A stretch of DNA of 64,000 nucleotides from Pogona vitticeps (Eukaryota > Chordata > Lepidosauria > Squamata > Agamidae). The stretch covers positions 210,867,045 through 210,931,044 of the forward strand of contig NC_135785.1 in assembly GCF_051106095.1 (NCBI RefSeq), in the 5' to 3' direction. The notes under the pieces are model-generated. The model was given only the letters and a program-made list of their open reading frames with translations. It was not told the DNA's origin and did no database searches. Both the position numbers and the translations under genes were made by a program. How positions within the stretch are numbered: position 1 is the stretch's first letter; every line of letters begins with the position of its first letter. Below, one piece after another: positions 51,009-61,589 of the stretch.

Positions 51009-54000
51009 AAGAGGTACACTAAGCATTTTTGCTTTATTAGCAGTTCTACTCCAGACTCGAAAAGGACTCCAGTTCCCCCATAAAAGATTCCAGCTCTCCC
51101 CTGGACTTTTGATTGCCATCTGCAAAGTCTCTTTCAAAGGTTAAACAGTTTATATAGTGTTTGACTGCTGACTGGATAGCTCAGTGGTTTAGGTGAGATT
51201 GGGAATTCGATTACCCATTGTGCCTCCTATGAGTAGAGCCAGCCTATATGACCTGAAAAGGGTGACCATAACTCAGAATTGACTTGACAGCACATGATTA
51301 TTTCTAGTGTTGCACTACCAGCGACATTGGTAAGTCTTTGGAACAGAGTCCCGAGTCCAAGTCTTTTGAAACAAGTCCCAGGCCTCAAGTCCGAGTCCAA
51401 AATCTTGGGCAGAGGTCAGGAGGGGACATATGCGTATGGCTGGCTTCCCTTCCCAGAGCAGGCCCTTGCCTCTGTGCATGCTCAGAAACAGTGGGCTAGC
51501 TCCCCTTCCTCCGCTGCCTACCTTCCACTGCCTCTGACTGCCTATCTGCTGCCACCACACACCACTGTTCTCAGACGCAAGCTGTAGGCTCAGCTTTCCT
51601 TCTAAGAGCAAGGCTTGCATATGTCCAGAAGCAGTGGGCCTGCTCCTGCAAGGGAAATCAAGCTGCTGCTTGCTTTTGAGTACAGTGCCGTACAGCAGTG
51701 GCAGGAACAGGTAGGTGTGGTGGGGCGGTGGGGGGACCTTGACAAGCAACTCGGAAAAATGTTGCAAGTGTGAATCATTGGAGGAAAACCCCAAGTTGAA
51801 TCCAAGTCAAGTCACTGGTGAGACTTAAATGCAACTGAACATCAAGTCCCAAGTCCCCATCCCTATGTACCATGTTTTCCTGAAAATAAGACAGGGTCTT
51901 ATATTAATTTTTGCTCCAAAAATGCATTAAGGCTTATTTTCAGGGAATGTTTTGTTTTTTTCATGTACAACAATCTGCATTGATTCAAATACAGTCATGT
52001 CATCTTCTTTTGGCTGCTGCACAATGGCGGAGGGCGGGGTTTCGCTTAACTGGGGCTTATTTTGGGGATAGGGCTTATATTATGAGCATCCTGAAAAATC
52101 ATACTAGGGCTTATTTTCAGGTTAGGTCTTGTTTTCAGGAAAACAGGGTACTACTGTCTATAATATATACAGTGGTGCCTCGCATAACGAGTGCACCGTT
52201 TAACGACGAATTCGCACAGCGATCCGTTTTTTGGGATCGCTAATGCGATTGCATACTATTGGTTCCAATGGGCAAAAATCGCTTTGTGACGATCTGTAAG
52301 CGTTTTGCTTACCGATCTTCGCATTGCGATGTTGGGGGAACAGCTGTTCGGCGGTTCCAAAATGGCCACCGGAAGACCCAAAATGGCCACGCGCAGCGTT
52401 TTCGCGCCCTGCCCTCGCTTACCAAGGGCGCGAAAATGCCTGCGCTATCACTGAACGTTGAGTTTGGGGCCCATTGGAACGCATTAAAAGAAGTTTAATG
52501 CGTTCCAATGGGTTTTTCTATTCCGTTTAGTGATTTCTGAATAGCGATGGTTAATCCGGAACAGATTAACCTTGCTATGCGGGGCACCACTGTATATGTG
52601 TTCCAGATCTGATCTCCCTTCCAGCTTTAATAAAATTGGGGCTATTAACCTGGATCTGCTGATCGAGTGAAGTGGGCAGTGCAAAAAACATATGAACAAG
52701 GGTTTCCAGCACCCCCTGTTCACATGGACAGTGCCTTTCAGAATAGGGAACTGCATTAAATCTGCCATATAATATAGCAGCAGGCATGACACTGCATCTG
52801 GCCAAAGGGAAGGCCCTATGTTTTGGTGGGCATTTGAGCAAGGAAAGGTAGGCAACAGGTTTGCCCATTTTAGGAGGAATGTGGAAAAACAATGGTGAAC
52901 AGAATTTACCTTGATATTATTGTTAGGAGATGAACCGTTGTCCTTTTAAGGATGTCTAACATTTTTCTAACCTCTTGATCCTATATATGTGGTTACCTAA
53001 CAAACCCCCATGACTATGTCCATTTTTTACCTATGCCAATAAAGGTTTTATCTATCAAATATATGTATTCTAAGGAACTTAAGATGTTTAAGTCTTATGT
53101 GTATCACTATGTTATACATTTTGGTTATTTTTAAGCTCTTTTTACACATCATACACAATACCAATCTGAATTTTAAAGGGAGTAAACATTCAGAATTACA
53201 CACCTGATATCATGGTGCACTTCTTTTTCATACTTCTTTTCTCTTCGTTTCTTGCAACAACAGAACATGAAAAAAGCCAGTAACGAAAGAGCTAGAAGAG
53301 TCCCTATAACAGCTCCAGCAATTGTACCAGCTCTATTCACAGCTAAAAACATAGAAAAATTATATGAGATGAGGGAGAAATTATTTTTTGTATTATTCTA
53401 ATATTTATGGAATAGAAAGTGAGCTATTCATTAACTGCTGGTATTACCTACTAATACTTACGCGGTGTGACATTCAGAGTAACAAAACACTCATCTGTGC
53501 CAACTCTATTTGAAGCCACACATTTGTATGTGCCAGAATTCACCTGGGAAGCATTCTTCAGCAAAAGAGCCCCTGTATCAGGATCTGTAAATACCCAAAA
53601 CCTTTGTTAGAGTTTGTATTTATGCTGCTGTTAGTTTAACTATAATAGAGAACAAATGTGATTCATTTAATTAAAACATTAAGATGTGGTACAGCAGAAA
53701 ATAGAAAGTCATATTTACCAATTTTTGTGAGAGTAGCAAGTAGATCTATCAATTCACACTGCATTACCAAAGCATTTGATGGCACTATTATGCTTCTCTA
53801 TGCCAAGGCAACTAAGCAGGAGGTATCTTGTTAATCAGAGGTATACCTGCCAATACTATTAGTATACTTTTTTCTGGGTGGAACCCAATCTGATAGGAGA
53901 CAGATTGTATCTAAGGACTCCAGCCCTCTTGAATGAGGGATTTTCTATATGCACATGTATGGCCTCCCTGACCCCTCTCTCAAACCACCTATCTTCTCAG

Positions 54001-57000
54001 TCCAAAATGAGTGCATATTGGTTATCAAATGAGTGTCCTTTGTCCTTCAAATGAAGGAATACTGCTGATTGTGGTCCTGAGCCATTGCCCCTCCTCTGCT
54101 AGGCCATTCTCCTGTTTAGTGGCTGTTTGCTTTCTTCAGTGTAGAGCTCAGAATATTCCTCTTTGCATTGGCTGCATATACTATATTGCTCGTGTTGTGT
54201 TTTGGTGTCTGGTCTTTTGGGTGAACGAGTCTCTTAGTGTGTTTGTGGGCTTGAAGTGCACAGGTATGTGGTGTTTACCAAAAAATCCTTTTTAGCTTTT
54301 CAGACAGCCCACCATGTAAGGAATGACCAGGTTCTTCCATTGGTTCTGGGTCTCAGACTATTCCATTGTCCTCCTGGGTCGGGACATTGCCTTATTAAAG
54401 GCCCATTTTGCATATCCACATGCCTTAAGGGATGTCCTCAGAGGTCCATCTTCCTTCTTGGCTTCGGTGAAGGTGTGGATGTTTCTTGATCTGTGGTTTA
54501 GCATCCTGATGACCCCTAATTTGTGTTGCAATGGGTGATGAGAGTCAAACAGCAGGTATTGATCGGTGTAGATTTATAATCCTAAGCTGCTTTTGGATCC
54601 TGTGGTGACTACAGTCCAGGAAAGCCAGCCGGTTGTCTCTGGTGTCTTCCCTGGTGAACTCAATATTTAAGTCCACTGTGTTTATGTGGTCTCTGAAGGC
54701 CTGTACTTCCTGAATCTTGATCTTCACCCAGGTGTCATCCATATACCTGAACCAATGGATTGGAGTCGTCCCCTGGAAGGTGTTTAGTGCCTTCTTTTTC
54801 ACATCTTCCATGGTGTGAAGTGTTCTTTCTGAGTCGAACATGGGGATTGAGTACAATGTAGATAACAAGATACCACCTTCAGTAGAACGGTGACACCTAG
54901 TCTGATTTCTTTCATATGAAAACCAGGAATGGGGGGTTGCACAGAAAGAGCTAGCTCTTTTGGCCAAAGTGATGGCTACCAGCAACGCCACCTTCACTGA
55001 AAGGAATTGTATGTCCATAGATGAGAAAGTCTCAAAAGACCTTACACAGATGAGCACAAAAGATAAGCTCCATGAAGCCATAAGAGCTCTGGATAATGAA
55101 AAGTAGCCAAGTATATCTTTTAAAGAAGGTACAGCAAATCCTTTTGACTTCAGATATAGCAGGAATTCCAACACTGAAGGTAGTATCTCCAGATGCTATC
55201 CTGTGTTTTGGAGGAAGGAGCAAAAGACAGCCCATTTGGCCCTATATAAGACCACTATTGCTGCCATGTTACTTTGGATTGTCAGAGTAAGTTTGCCTGA
55301 TCTTAATCTACACACCATGACCTTCAGCTTCTTAACATCAGGATGGCAAATCTTTCCATTAGCCATTATTGCAAGGTTGGACCACTCAATAAGTAAACAA
55401 ACTCCCTGTTTGAAAGCAAGACAAAGGGACTGAACTATGGTTGACACTGCCACCATACAGTAATAATGATGCTGTTGAAGTTGCCCCACCTCAGTACTCT
55501 CAGAATCAGCAGGAACAGGGAAAATTTAGATTGGGTACTGAGTGATGAAGGAATGTGCCCCCCAGAAACTAGACGAGTTTGTGAGCAGACTATTCAGCAC
55601 TGAGCATTTTGACTGGAGGTGAAAAGGTTGATCCAAGATATGCCCCACATGCTGAAAAGGTAGTTTACCTCTATCTTGTTTAGCCATCATTTGTGGCACA
55701 TGAAGGACTTGTGGCTTGAGAAACCACAAATGTTTCTGCTTAAGCAGTAGTTCCAGAGAGTCATCGAAAAACATACAAGTTGCCTCAAGAAGGAGTCCCC
55801 TTGACTGTTTATGTAGTGAACAACTGTTGTGCTGTTCGATATGATCCATACAGTTGACCCCCTAAGGAACCTTGGTAAGTGCCTTGAGTAATTTCAGCAC
55901 AGTCAGGATCTCCAGAATATTTATATGGAGGTGATTCTCTTATAATGCCCAGAGTCTTTAGACAGTCTAAAGAGGGGGGGGGGGATACAAAAAATCAGCA
56001 ATAACAAAGATACACTCTGGAACAAGAGAGGTGAAACTGTGCCCATTTGAAGGACTGAGACCAAAGAAATTGGAGGAGTTAAAGCCAAGAAGATCAAAAC
56101 CAGAGGGATTATTGACAGCAGCACTGTGTCCACTTAAAGAGTAGAATGGAATAATGGAAAGGGCTGAAGTTTTGGGACTCGGGAATAAAGGAGTTACCAG
56201 TAGGGAGGCAGAAGTATCTGAAATCAAAGCCAGCAAATGCAATTGTGAACAACCACTTTGAAGGATCCAGCAGTCTTCTTGGGGCTGCTGTTCTTGATCT
56301 GAATATCTTCTTTGTCTGCAAAATGGATAGTGATGTTTCTTGGATTTTGTCAAGGTGAGTTTGTGGCACTAGAACGAGTGATTGCTGAGAAGCACCCAGT
56401 ACCAGCATGGAAATTAATGTCACTGAAACAAAAGTTAAGTGTTCAGAAAACTATTGGCAGTGTGATGTTAGCTCAGTCAGTTTTGATGGATGTTGCAATG
56501 TTGATGGCAAGGACACAATTTTTAGTAATTTCTCCCACCAGAATACAGCGGTGCCTCGCTTTACGATGTTAATCCATTCCAGCGAAATCACTGTAGAACG
56601 AAATTGTCGTCAAGCAAAAGTAAAAAGCCCATTGAAACGCACTGAAAACCGCTCAGTGCGTTCCAATGGGCGAAATACCTCCGCGTCCAGCGAAGATCCT
56701 CCATAGGGCGGCCATTTTCTGGTGCCTGTAATGCGAGGAATCTGTCCTAAGCACAGAGGGGAGCCATTTTGAACAGTGGGTGGCCATTTTGAAACCTGAT
56801 GATCAGCTGTTTCCTGATCGTCGTAAAGTGAAAAATCGGTTCCCGAAGCAGGGAACCGATCATCGTGAAACAAAAAAACCCCATTCAGTCATCATTTTGC
56901 AATCGCAAAAACACATCGTGAAGCGATTTCATCGTTAAACGGGGTAATCGTTAAGCGGGCCACCACTGTAGTCCAAACTTAAGACTGACAGACCTTGAGA

Positions 57001-60000
57001 CCTTGCTTGGTGAAACTCCAACTGATTGAGCAGGATCAAGAAAAGAGAAACCTCCCAAAAAACAAGAGTAACTGTCTGTGGGGACAATCTTGCTACTGTA
57101 GGCAGAGCACTTCTTCAAATGGGCCCTTTACCAAAAAACGGTAAAACCTGCAGTAAAGTAATATGAATATTAAGAAAGATAGTGACAGACTGTTGCCCAA
57201 GTATTTGAAGCAGACAGAGGTAACTAAAAGAGGTAACTTTTCAGAGTCAACTAAAAACATGGTTGTATGTTCAGGCCTTCCCTCCTGTCAATATTTAATT
57301 CTTTCTTTATTTTTTCTTTCATTTTTTCTTTGTTTTATTATTGTACGTGTTATGGACTTTGTAAAATTTTTATGTTTTATCGTATACACCTTATTGGAAG
57401 CCGCCCAGAGTGGTCGACCAGACCAGATGGGCGGGATATAAAATAAAATAAATAAATAAATAAATAAATAACTATCTTCCCTCATGTCTCATTATCTAGT
57501 AGCCTATTATATTTCTAGTCATACATGCCGCATGAGGTTAATAGAAATATGTCAGTAGCCTCTCCCTTGCCCTTAAAGTTTTTTTCATGTTACATTAAAA
57601 ACAAAGCGTCTGAAAAAAATTGTGGTGGCCACTTTGAACCATATAGCAACTATGGCAGTCTCATCAACAGGAGTAGAACTCTTACTGTTTTTAGGCAAAG
57701 GGAGATCACATATCTACGTAAGAAAATGGATCTAAATAGTCTTTGGATGATTTAGAAGTAAAGCAAACATTTGGGAGACAATTCTGTACAGAATTTATCA
57801 TATTTCATGGGAAGCTGGCTGGATCCCAGAAGAGTCAACCTGTGTGGACTTGGGCAAGTCACAGAGTCCCAAGTTGTCCCGAGATGAGAAAATAGTAAAC
57901 CACTTCTGAGTACCCTCTACCTAGAAAACTCTGAAAAGGGTTGCCACAAGTCAAAATTAACTTGACAGTATACATTATTATTTATGTAAACATAAGTGAA
58001 AGGCACACTCTCCTTAAAGCTGCAGAGCACTGCTATGTAGCACAACTATCGGCATGTTTTACTCAAAAGTAACATCTACATTTTGATTCGCTTAAATATG
58101 CATAAGTTTTCAGCTTTAAATAGTTTTTAACCTCAAATTGTGTTGTGGCGTCCCAATTCAGATGGAATTGTGATCATCTTATCAGAAACACATTTTTGAG
58201 CAACAACCCATTCATCAATTTTTCACTGTTTTCATGAACCTGAATAGTGGTAATGTGGAACCAGCAAGAGAGAACCTGAAAAAACAACCTGGCCAACAGA
58301 TCATGAAACACCAAAAGCAAGCTATTGATAGAATCTACCTGAAAAGAGATGAGTGATAGCCTAAGGAAGAAATTCACAGAATATGAAGTAGCCTCATATA
58401 AACAATTTTTTGTATTATACTGCTAGTAAACCATATAATAGTGAATACTGTAAATTTCAAAATTATATTTAAAAATGTTTTCCAATCAAAGGTACAAAGT
58501 TACAATCTGTTCATACTCTTTTCTATGATTTTAAAAATGTATAAACGTACTCTGTGATGATGTAATTGGAAGTTCTGTACCAGTGGTTCTTGTCCAGTAG
58601 TAATTTATAAGAGGAGTGCCTTCTTGGGAATTACATTTCAGAATAACATCTGTTCCAATTTGCTGTGATCCTTCAATGTAGCATTTTGTCTTCTTGGGCT
58701 TTTCTAACAAAGAACAATTATTCAGCTATGAACAAGACTTGAAGTATGGGCTCATCAATATTTGTAAGCACATGAAAGAGTACACACATAGGTTTGTGTG
58801 TTTTTTTTTTATTTTTTAAATCCCAGACAAGGTAAATCTACAAGTAACTATCTTTTCAGTTAATTCTGTGCAACTTAATGGCCATTTCTCTGTACAGTAT
58901 TACAAATATTATGTATTTGTTCCATCCAAAATCAATACTCTTTCAAATTACAAATATAAAATTCAGAGTAAAAATCATTAACTTGAACTATGGGCTATGA
59001 TGTAAGAGAAAAATTAAGGTGTAAGTGAAAAAAAATTTAAAACACTCACAGATCATGCTATCCTGTTTCCCCGAAAATAAGACCTAGTATGATTTTTCAG
59101 GATGTTCATAATAAAAGCCCTACCCCCAAAATAAGCCCCAGTTAAGTGAAACCCCGCCCTCCACCATTGTGCAGCATTGTGCAGCAATCAGAAGAAGATG
59201 ACATGACTGTAAAATAAAACATCCGCCGAAAATACCCTAATGCCTTTTCAGAGCAAAAATTAATATAAGACCCTGTCTTATTTTCAGGGAAACACGGTAG
59301 TAAGTTATGAAATATTTTAAATTTCCACAATCTGCAAGTAATCCAGGAGGGAGAAAAATAAAAGACTACATAAAGAATATAGTACTCAAGCAAGATTCCT
59401 TTTCTTTCCTAAATTTCTACTTTGTTCCCCAATTTGTTCTCAGCAAATTTCTCAGCTATAAATGTAAAGTTGCTTCTGGGAACTGTATTTCTCTAAAAAC
59501 GGATTTGGAAGCAACACTTACTATCTCAACAGTATACTCTTTTTGTTCACAGGACTGCACTTTGCATTTTGCAAGCCATTTCTTTCTTGTTGACAATTTG
59601 TGCCTCTAGGCCAGTGATGGCAAACCTACGGAACGCGTACCACAGTTGGCACGCAGAGCCCTTTCTGTGGGCACGTGAGCCATAAGCCACCAGATCGCTA
59701 CCCCCCCTCCGTGCAGCCAAACCTCAGGAGGCAGCTGCAGCCACGGTGCTGGCATTTGAACAGGCACATCTGGAGCAGCTGGCAGTGGTGGCGGATCCGG
59801 AGTGGGGTCCCAAGGCACCTCTATGCCCAGGTTTCCCCCTTCCACTGCCACTTCCAGTTCCGCTGCCATGGCATGCCATCTGCTGGGTTTTTTCTTTCTT
59901 TCTTCCGTTTGGGCACATGAGCCCAAAAAGGTTTACCACCACTGCTCTAGGCAGATGTATGCAGGAACAAAGCTATACATGCTCAATACAAAAATAAAGG

Positions 60001-60845
60001 AAGTATACTTATGTTTAGAGACACTTTCAACATTTGCTATCTAGCAAACATTGTTAGTGATAATCTAAAGTTCAGCTACAATTTGGTGACTGGGGCACCT
60101 TGGTCGCAATTCTTCTCAGTTCTTGCATTATTAATAAACCCGACAAACAGAAATATGCTTTAATCAATGGCATAATGTATGGACCATATCTGCTCTCCTT
60201 TAAAAAAAACTGCTTAACTAAAACATAGTGCTATTCACAGAGGCAAAAGCAAAAATTCCTCACCAAGCACAGCCAGCTGGACTCTGTGGGTCTGACTACC
60301 AGGAGGTTTCTTCACTTTACATTGGTATGTGCCACTGTCACTTGTCTTTAAATTCAGAATATCTATCGTAGCATCTCCAGAAGATGGATTTTGATCGACA
60401 AACTGTACACGTCCACTCATATGATACTTATCAAAGACTCTATCTACGTTGTACATTATTACCTGAAAGTGGAAAAATGCATTATGTTACTCAATATAAT
60501 TTTTATTTTTTTCAGTATGTAGTGAAGAAGTATTTATCATGGAGCTATTCTCAATGAAATTAAAACTCAATGTTTTATTTTACAATTTACAGTGGGGGCA
60601 TATTGCACATATTCAAACAGCTCATGCAAATACAACACAAAAATGGAAATCATGCAGCAACTAAGGTTTCAAAACTTCACTTACTGGCTGTTCACCATCT
60701 GGTTGTACTACAACCCACTCAATGTCAAGAGAACCTTCATCTGCTGCTGCGAGTGTAAATGTGCACAACAATGTAACCTTGTCTCCTTGAGCCTTGGTTA
60801 TCATGGTCTGATCAGTTGAAGTGATGGTTACACCTTCAGTCAGAT
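47976..60845 (-). CDS. CXADR: CXADR (CAR cell adhesion protein), exons 2-7
   Basis: Six exons join on the minus strand: 60685-60845, 60264-60462, 58551-58703, 53462-53584, 53204-53342 and 47976-48243 (1043 nt). All junctions are GT-AG and in phase. The protein is an epithelial and cardiac tight-junction adhesion molecule, also known as the coxsackie and adenovirus receptor. Order: V-type Ig domain (Cys in VTLLC and YQCKV), C2-type Ig domain (LKC, YKC, plus the extra pair KCYIEG and TDECF), a transmembrane helix [18 protein letters not shown], a CCCKKRR juxtamembrane site likely palmitoylated, and a tail with YNKV sorting motif and the C-terminal PDZ ligand GSIV. Human CXADR is 365 residues, and the visible part accounts for about 347. 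The signal-peptide exon lies outside the window. Confidence 0.96.
48308..48558. mobile_element. Penelope-like inverted repeat hairpin
   Basis: Arms 48338-48442 and 48454-48558 are inverted with an 11-bp loop. The sequences match the terminal 105 bp of the 11966-12789 insertion, including AAAAACCCACAACAACC. The left outer part GGCGAAGGCTTTCATGGCCA matches 11970-11990. It lies in CXADR intron 6. Confidence 0.8.
48466..48508 (+). ncRNA. Hammerhead-like motif in second Penelope hairpin
   Basis: CTGAAGA at 48470-48476, stem II GCCGG/CTGGC, GAAA at 48497-48500 and stem I TCCT/AGGA are the same layout as at 12697-12739. Its mirror on the minus strand at 48388-48430 has a decayed second core box. 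The plus strand is antisense to CXADR. Confidence 0.5.
48609..48950 (-). repeat. Sauria-type SINE with 9-bp target duplication
   Basis: The plus strand starts GGTAAAGGTTCCCCGTGACA (SINE 3' end) and ends with the tRNA-like head GCTACCACGTCCC. TGACTACTA flanks it at 48600-48608 and 48951-48959. Confidence 0.9.
49280..49802. mobile_element. Tigger-like MITE with duplicated right end
   Basis: The outer ends are perfectly inverted for 23 bp, starting CAGTGGGGTCTCTACTTAAG, and flanked by TA. A second right end (CTTAAGTAGAGGTTCCACTG) occurs internally at 49655-49674, also followed by TA. The family differs in end sequence from the CAGTGGTGCC group and resembles the copy at 2652-2912. Confidence 0.85.
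50198..50325. repeat. (ATCA)n then (ATTC)n microsatellite
   Basis: About twenty ATCA/CAAT units are followed by TTTA and TTCA units, leading into a minus-strand retroposon tail (TATCCCGCCTATCTG) to about 50372. Long open frames across it are artefacts. Confidence 0.95.
50978..51005. repeat. Poly(A) run, 28 bases
   Basis: It could mark the 3' end of a plus-strand retroposon, but the upstream 0.2 kb is not recognised. Confidence 0.8.
51167..51297 (+). repeat. Old tRNA-type SINE
   Basis: CTGGATAGCTCAGTGGTTTA (box A), GGGAATTCGATTACCCATTG at box B, and the tail AGGGTGACCATAACTCAGAA with TTGACTTGACAGCACATGAT place it with 57810-57985. Confidence 0.65.
51868..52149. mobile_element. MITE with AAAATAAGAC ends, copy 1
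   Basis: The ends TACCATGTTTTCCTGAAAAT and complemented TACCCTGTTTTCCTGAAAAC are inverted. The interior GGGTCTTATATTAATTTTTG and GGGGCTTATTTTGGGGATAG recur in the copy at 59059-59299 in the opposite orientation. The superfamily is uncertain. Confidence 0.75.
52170..52592. mobile_element. Tigger-like MITE (423 bp)
   Basis: The ends CAGTGGTGCCTCGCATAACG and complemented CAGTGGTGCCCCGCATAGCA are inverted. TA flanks both sides (52168-52169 and 52593-52594). The interior carries GCGGTTCCAAAATGGCCACC, shared by the family. Confidence 0.9.
53204..53342 (-). CDS. CXADR: CXADR exon 6 (transmembrane)
   Basis: The acceptor TGTTTTTAG|CTGTGAAT and donor GATATCAG|GTGTGT bound 139 bp. It encodes the membrane helix and the juxtamembrane [19 protein letters not shown], nearly identical to human. 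Confidence 0.96.
53462..53584 (-). CDS. CXADR: CXADR exon 5 (C2 domain, second half)
   Basis: The acceptor TATTTACAG|ATCCTG and donor CACCGC|GTAAGT bound 123 bp. It encodes [20 protein letters not shown] and [20 protein letters not shown]. The NAS glycosylation site of human domain 2 is conserved. Confidence 0.95.
53850..54840 (-). mobile_element. Penelope-like retroelement fragment (RT C-terminus and endonuclease region)
   Basis: Minus-strand frames carry [15 protein letters not shown] (reverse transcriptase active site YMDD), [20 protein letters not shown], and further left HFKPTNTL and [10 protein letters not shown], the GIY-YIG endonuclease region of Penelope-like elements. It is broken in several places. 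It abuts a DIRS fragment at about 54840 and lies in CXADR intron 5. Confidence 0.8.
54841..55900 (-). mobile_element. DIRS-like retroelement fossil (RNase H and tyrosine recombinase region)
   Basis: Minus-strand peptides [17 protein letters not shown] and the preceding block resemble the tyrosine recombinase of vertebrate DIRS elements. [12 protein letters not shown] resembles the RNase H region. The copy is old and broken many times. It continues to the right with decreasing certainty to about 56500. Confidence 0.55.
56546..56968. mobile_element. Tigger-like MITE (423 bp)
   Basis: The ends CAGCGGTGCCTCGCTTTACG and complemented CAGTGGTGGCCCGCTTAACG are inverted, with TA at 56544-56545 and 56969-56970. 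The interior GAAGATCCTCCATAGGGCGG and GAAAAATCGGTTCCCGAAGC match the 45001 copy closely. Confidence 0.9.
57330..57470 (+). repeat. Retroposon 3' end with (AAAT)n tail
   Basis: GAAGCCGCCCAGAGTGGTCG and GATGGGCGGGATATAAAATA run into AATAAATAAATAAATA. The same tail type occurs at 47160-47262. Confidence 0.7.
57810..57985 (+). repeat. Old tRNA-type SINE
   Basis: GTGTGGACTTGGGCAAGTCA, ACCACTTCTGAGTACCCTCT, GAAAAGGGTTGCCACAAGTC and TTAACTTGACAGTATACATT are a SINE body and tail; the tRNA-like head is degraded. Confidence 0.6.
58551..58703 (-). CDS. CXADR: CXADR exon 4 (C2 domain, first half)
   Basis: The acceptor TTTGTTAG|AAAAGCCC and donor TCACAGA|GTACGT bound 153 bp. It encodes [40 protein letters not shown] and [11 protein letters not shown]. 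Both the canonical cysteine and the additional C2-domain cysteine are kept. Confidence 0.95.
59059..59299. mobile_element. MITE with AAAATAAGAC ends, copy 2
   Basis: The ends TATCCTGTTTCCCCGAAAAT and complemented CTACCGTGTTTCCCTGAAAA are inverted. The interior is the reverse of the 51868-52149 copy (CCCCAAAATAAGCCCCAGTT). Confidence 0.75.
59612..59944. mobile_element. hAT-type element, 333 bp, with 8-bp target duplication
   Basis: The ends CAGTGATGGCAAACCT and complemented CAGTGGTGGTAAACCT are inverted, 13 of 16 identical. CTCTAGGC flanks it at 59604-59611 and 59945-59952. The GC-rich core holds overlapping open frames on both strands that are not genes. End and target features are those of hAT/Charlie elements. 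Confidence 0.9.
60264..60462 (-). CDS. CXADR: CXADR exon 3 (V domain, second half)
   Basis: The acceptor CTTTCAG|GTAATAATG and donor GTGCTTG|GTGAGG bound 199 bp. It encodes [34 protein letters not shown] and [17 protein letters not shown], the conserved end of the V domain. The human N-glycosylation site in this domain (NVT before LQLSD) is not present here; the sequence reads DILNLKTSD. Confidence 0.95.
60685..60845 (-). CDS. CXADR: CXADR exon 2 (V domain, first half)
   Basis: The acceptor TTTTCTAG precedes ATCTGACTG and the donor is CAGCCA|GTAAGT. It encodes [20 protein letters not shown] and [20 protein letters not shown], matching the human sequence around [20 protein letters not shown]. 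The first V-domain cysteine is here. The previous exon must end in a single G to complete Asp. Confidence 0.95.
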
Positions 60846-60920
60846 CTAGAAAAAATATTGTGAAACCAAATATTTTAAAGTCAACACCTTCAAAATAAAA
60901 TAAAAGCACACAAAAATGTA

Positions 60921-61258
60921 AGGTAAAGGTAAAGGTTCCCCTTGACAATTTTTGTCCCGTCGTGTTCGACTCTAGGGGGCGGTGCTCATCCCCGTTTCCA
61001 AGCCATAGAGCCAGTGTTTTTTGTCCGAAGACAATCTTCCGTGGTCACATGGCTAGTGCGACTTAGACATGGAACTCTGTTACCTTCCCACCGAGGTGGT
61101 CCCTATTGATCTACTTGCATTTGCATGCTTTCGAACCGCTAGGAGCTGGGAGAAGCGACGGGAGCTCACTCCGTCGTGTGGATTCGATCTTACGACTGCT
61201 GGTCTTCTGACCCTGCAACACAGGCTTCTGTGGTTTAGCCCACAGCGCCACCACGTCC
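60921..61258 (-). repeat. Sauria-type SINE with 14-bp target duplication
   Basis: The plus strand begins AGGTAAAGGTTCCCCTTGAC after a repeat of AGGTAA and ends GCGCCACCACGTCC. CACACAAAAATGTA flanks it at 60907-60920 and 61259-61272. It sits in CXADR intron 1, 75 bp from exon 2. Confidence 0.95.
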
Positions 61259-61589
61259 CACACAAAAATGTACCCATACATTAATATACAAAGACAGCTC
61301 TGTGACTCATAGCATTATTTCACTGATAATGAAATATCATGCTCAGTGAAATTTAGTTTTAGACTATATGCAACATAGCTTCCAGCAGTACAACTACTTG
61401 CTTAACTAAGCGCCATACATAAAAGGGTGTTTTCCATTATTCAAGTGAAAAATAAATGGAACTCTGCTAGGACACATTTCTCCTCTGCAAGTGTAGGCTG
61501 CAGAAATCCTAACAATATGCTGACAAATACTGTACAGAAAACAAAACAATGGCCTACAGACTGGAAGTATCCAATATACAGTATATCCA

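Noticed and set aside
59606-59997. Five overlapping frames on both strands around 59.6-60.0 kb
   Set aside because: All lie in the GC-rich core of a hAT element with inverted ends and an 8-bp target duplication.
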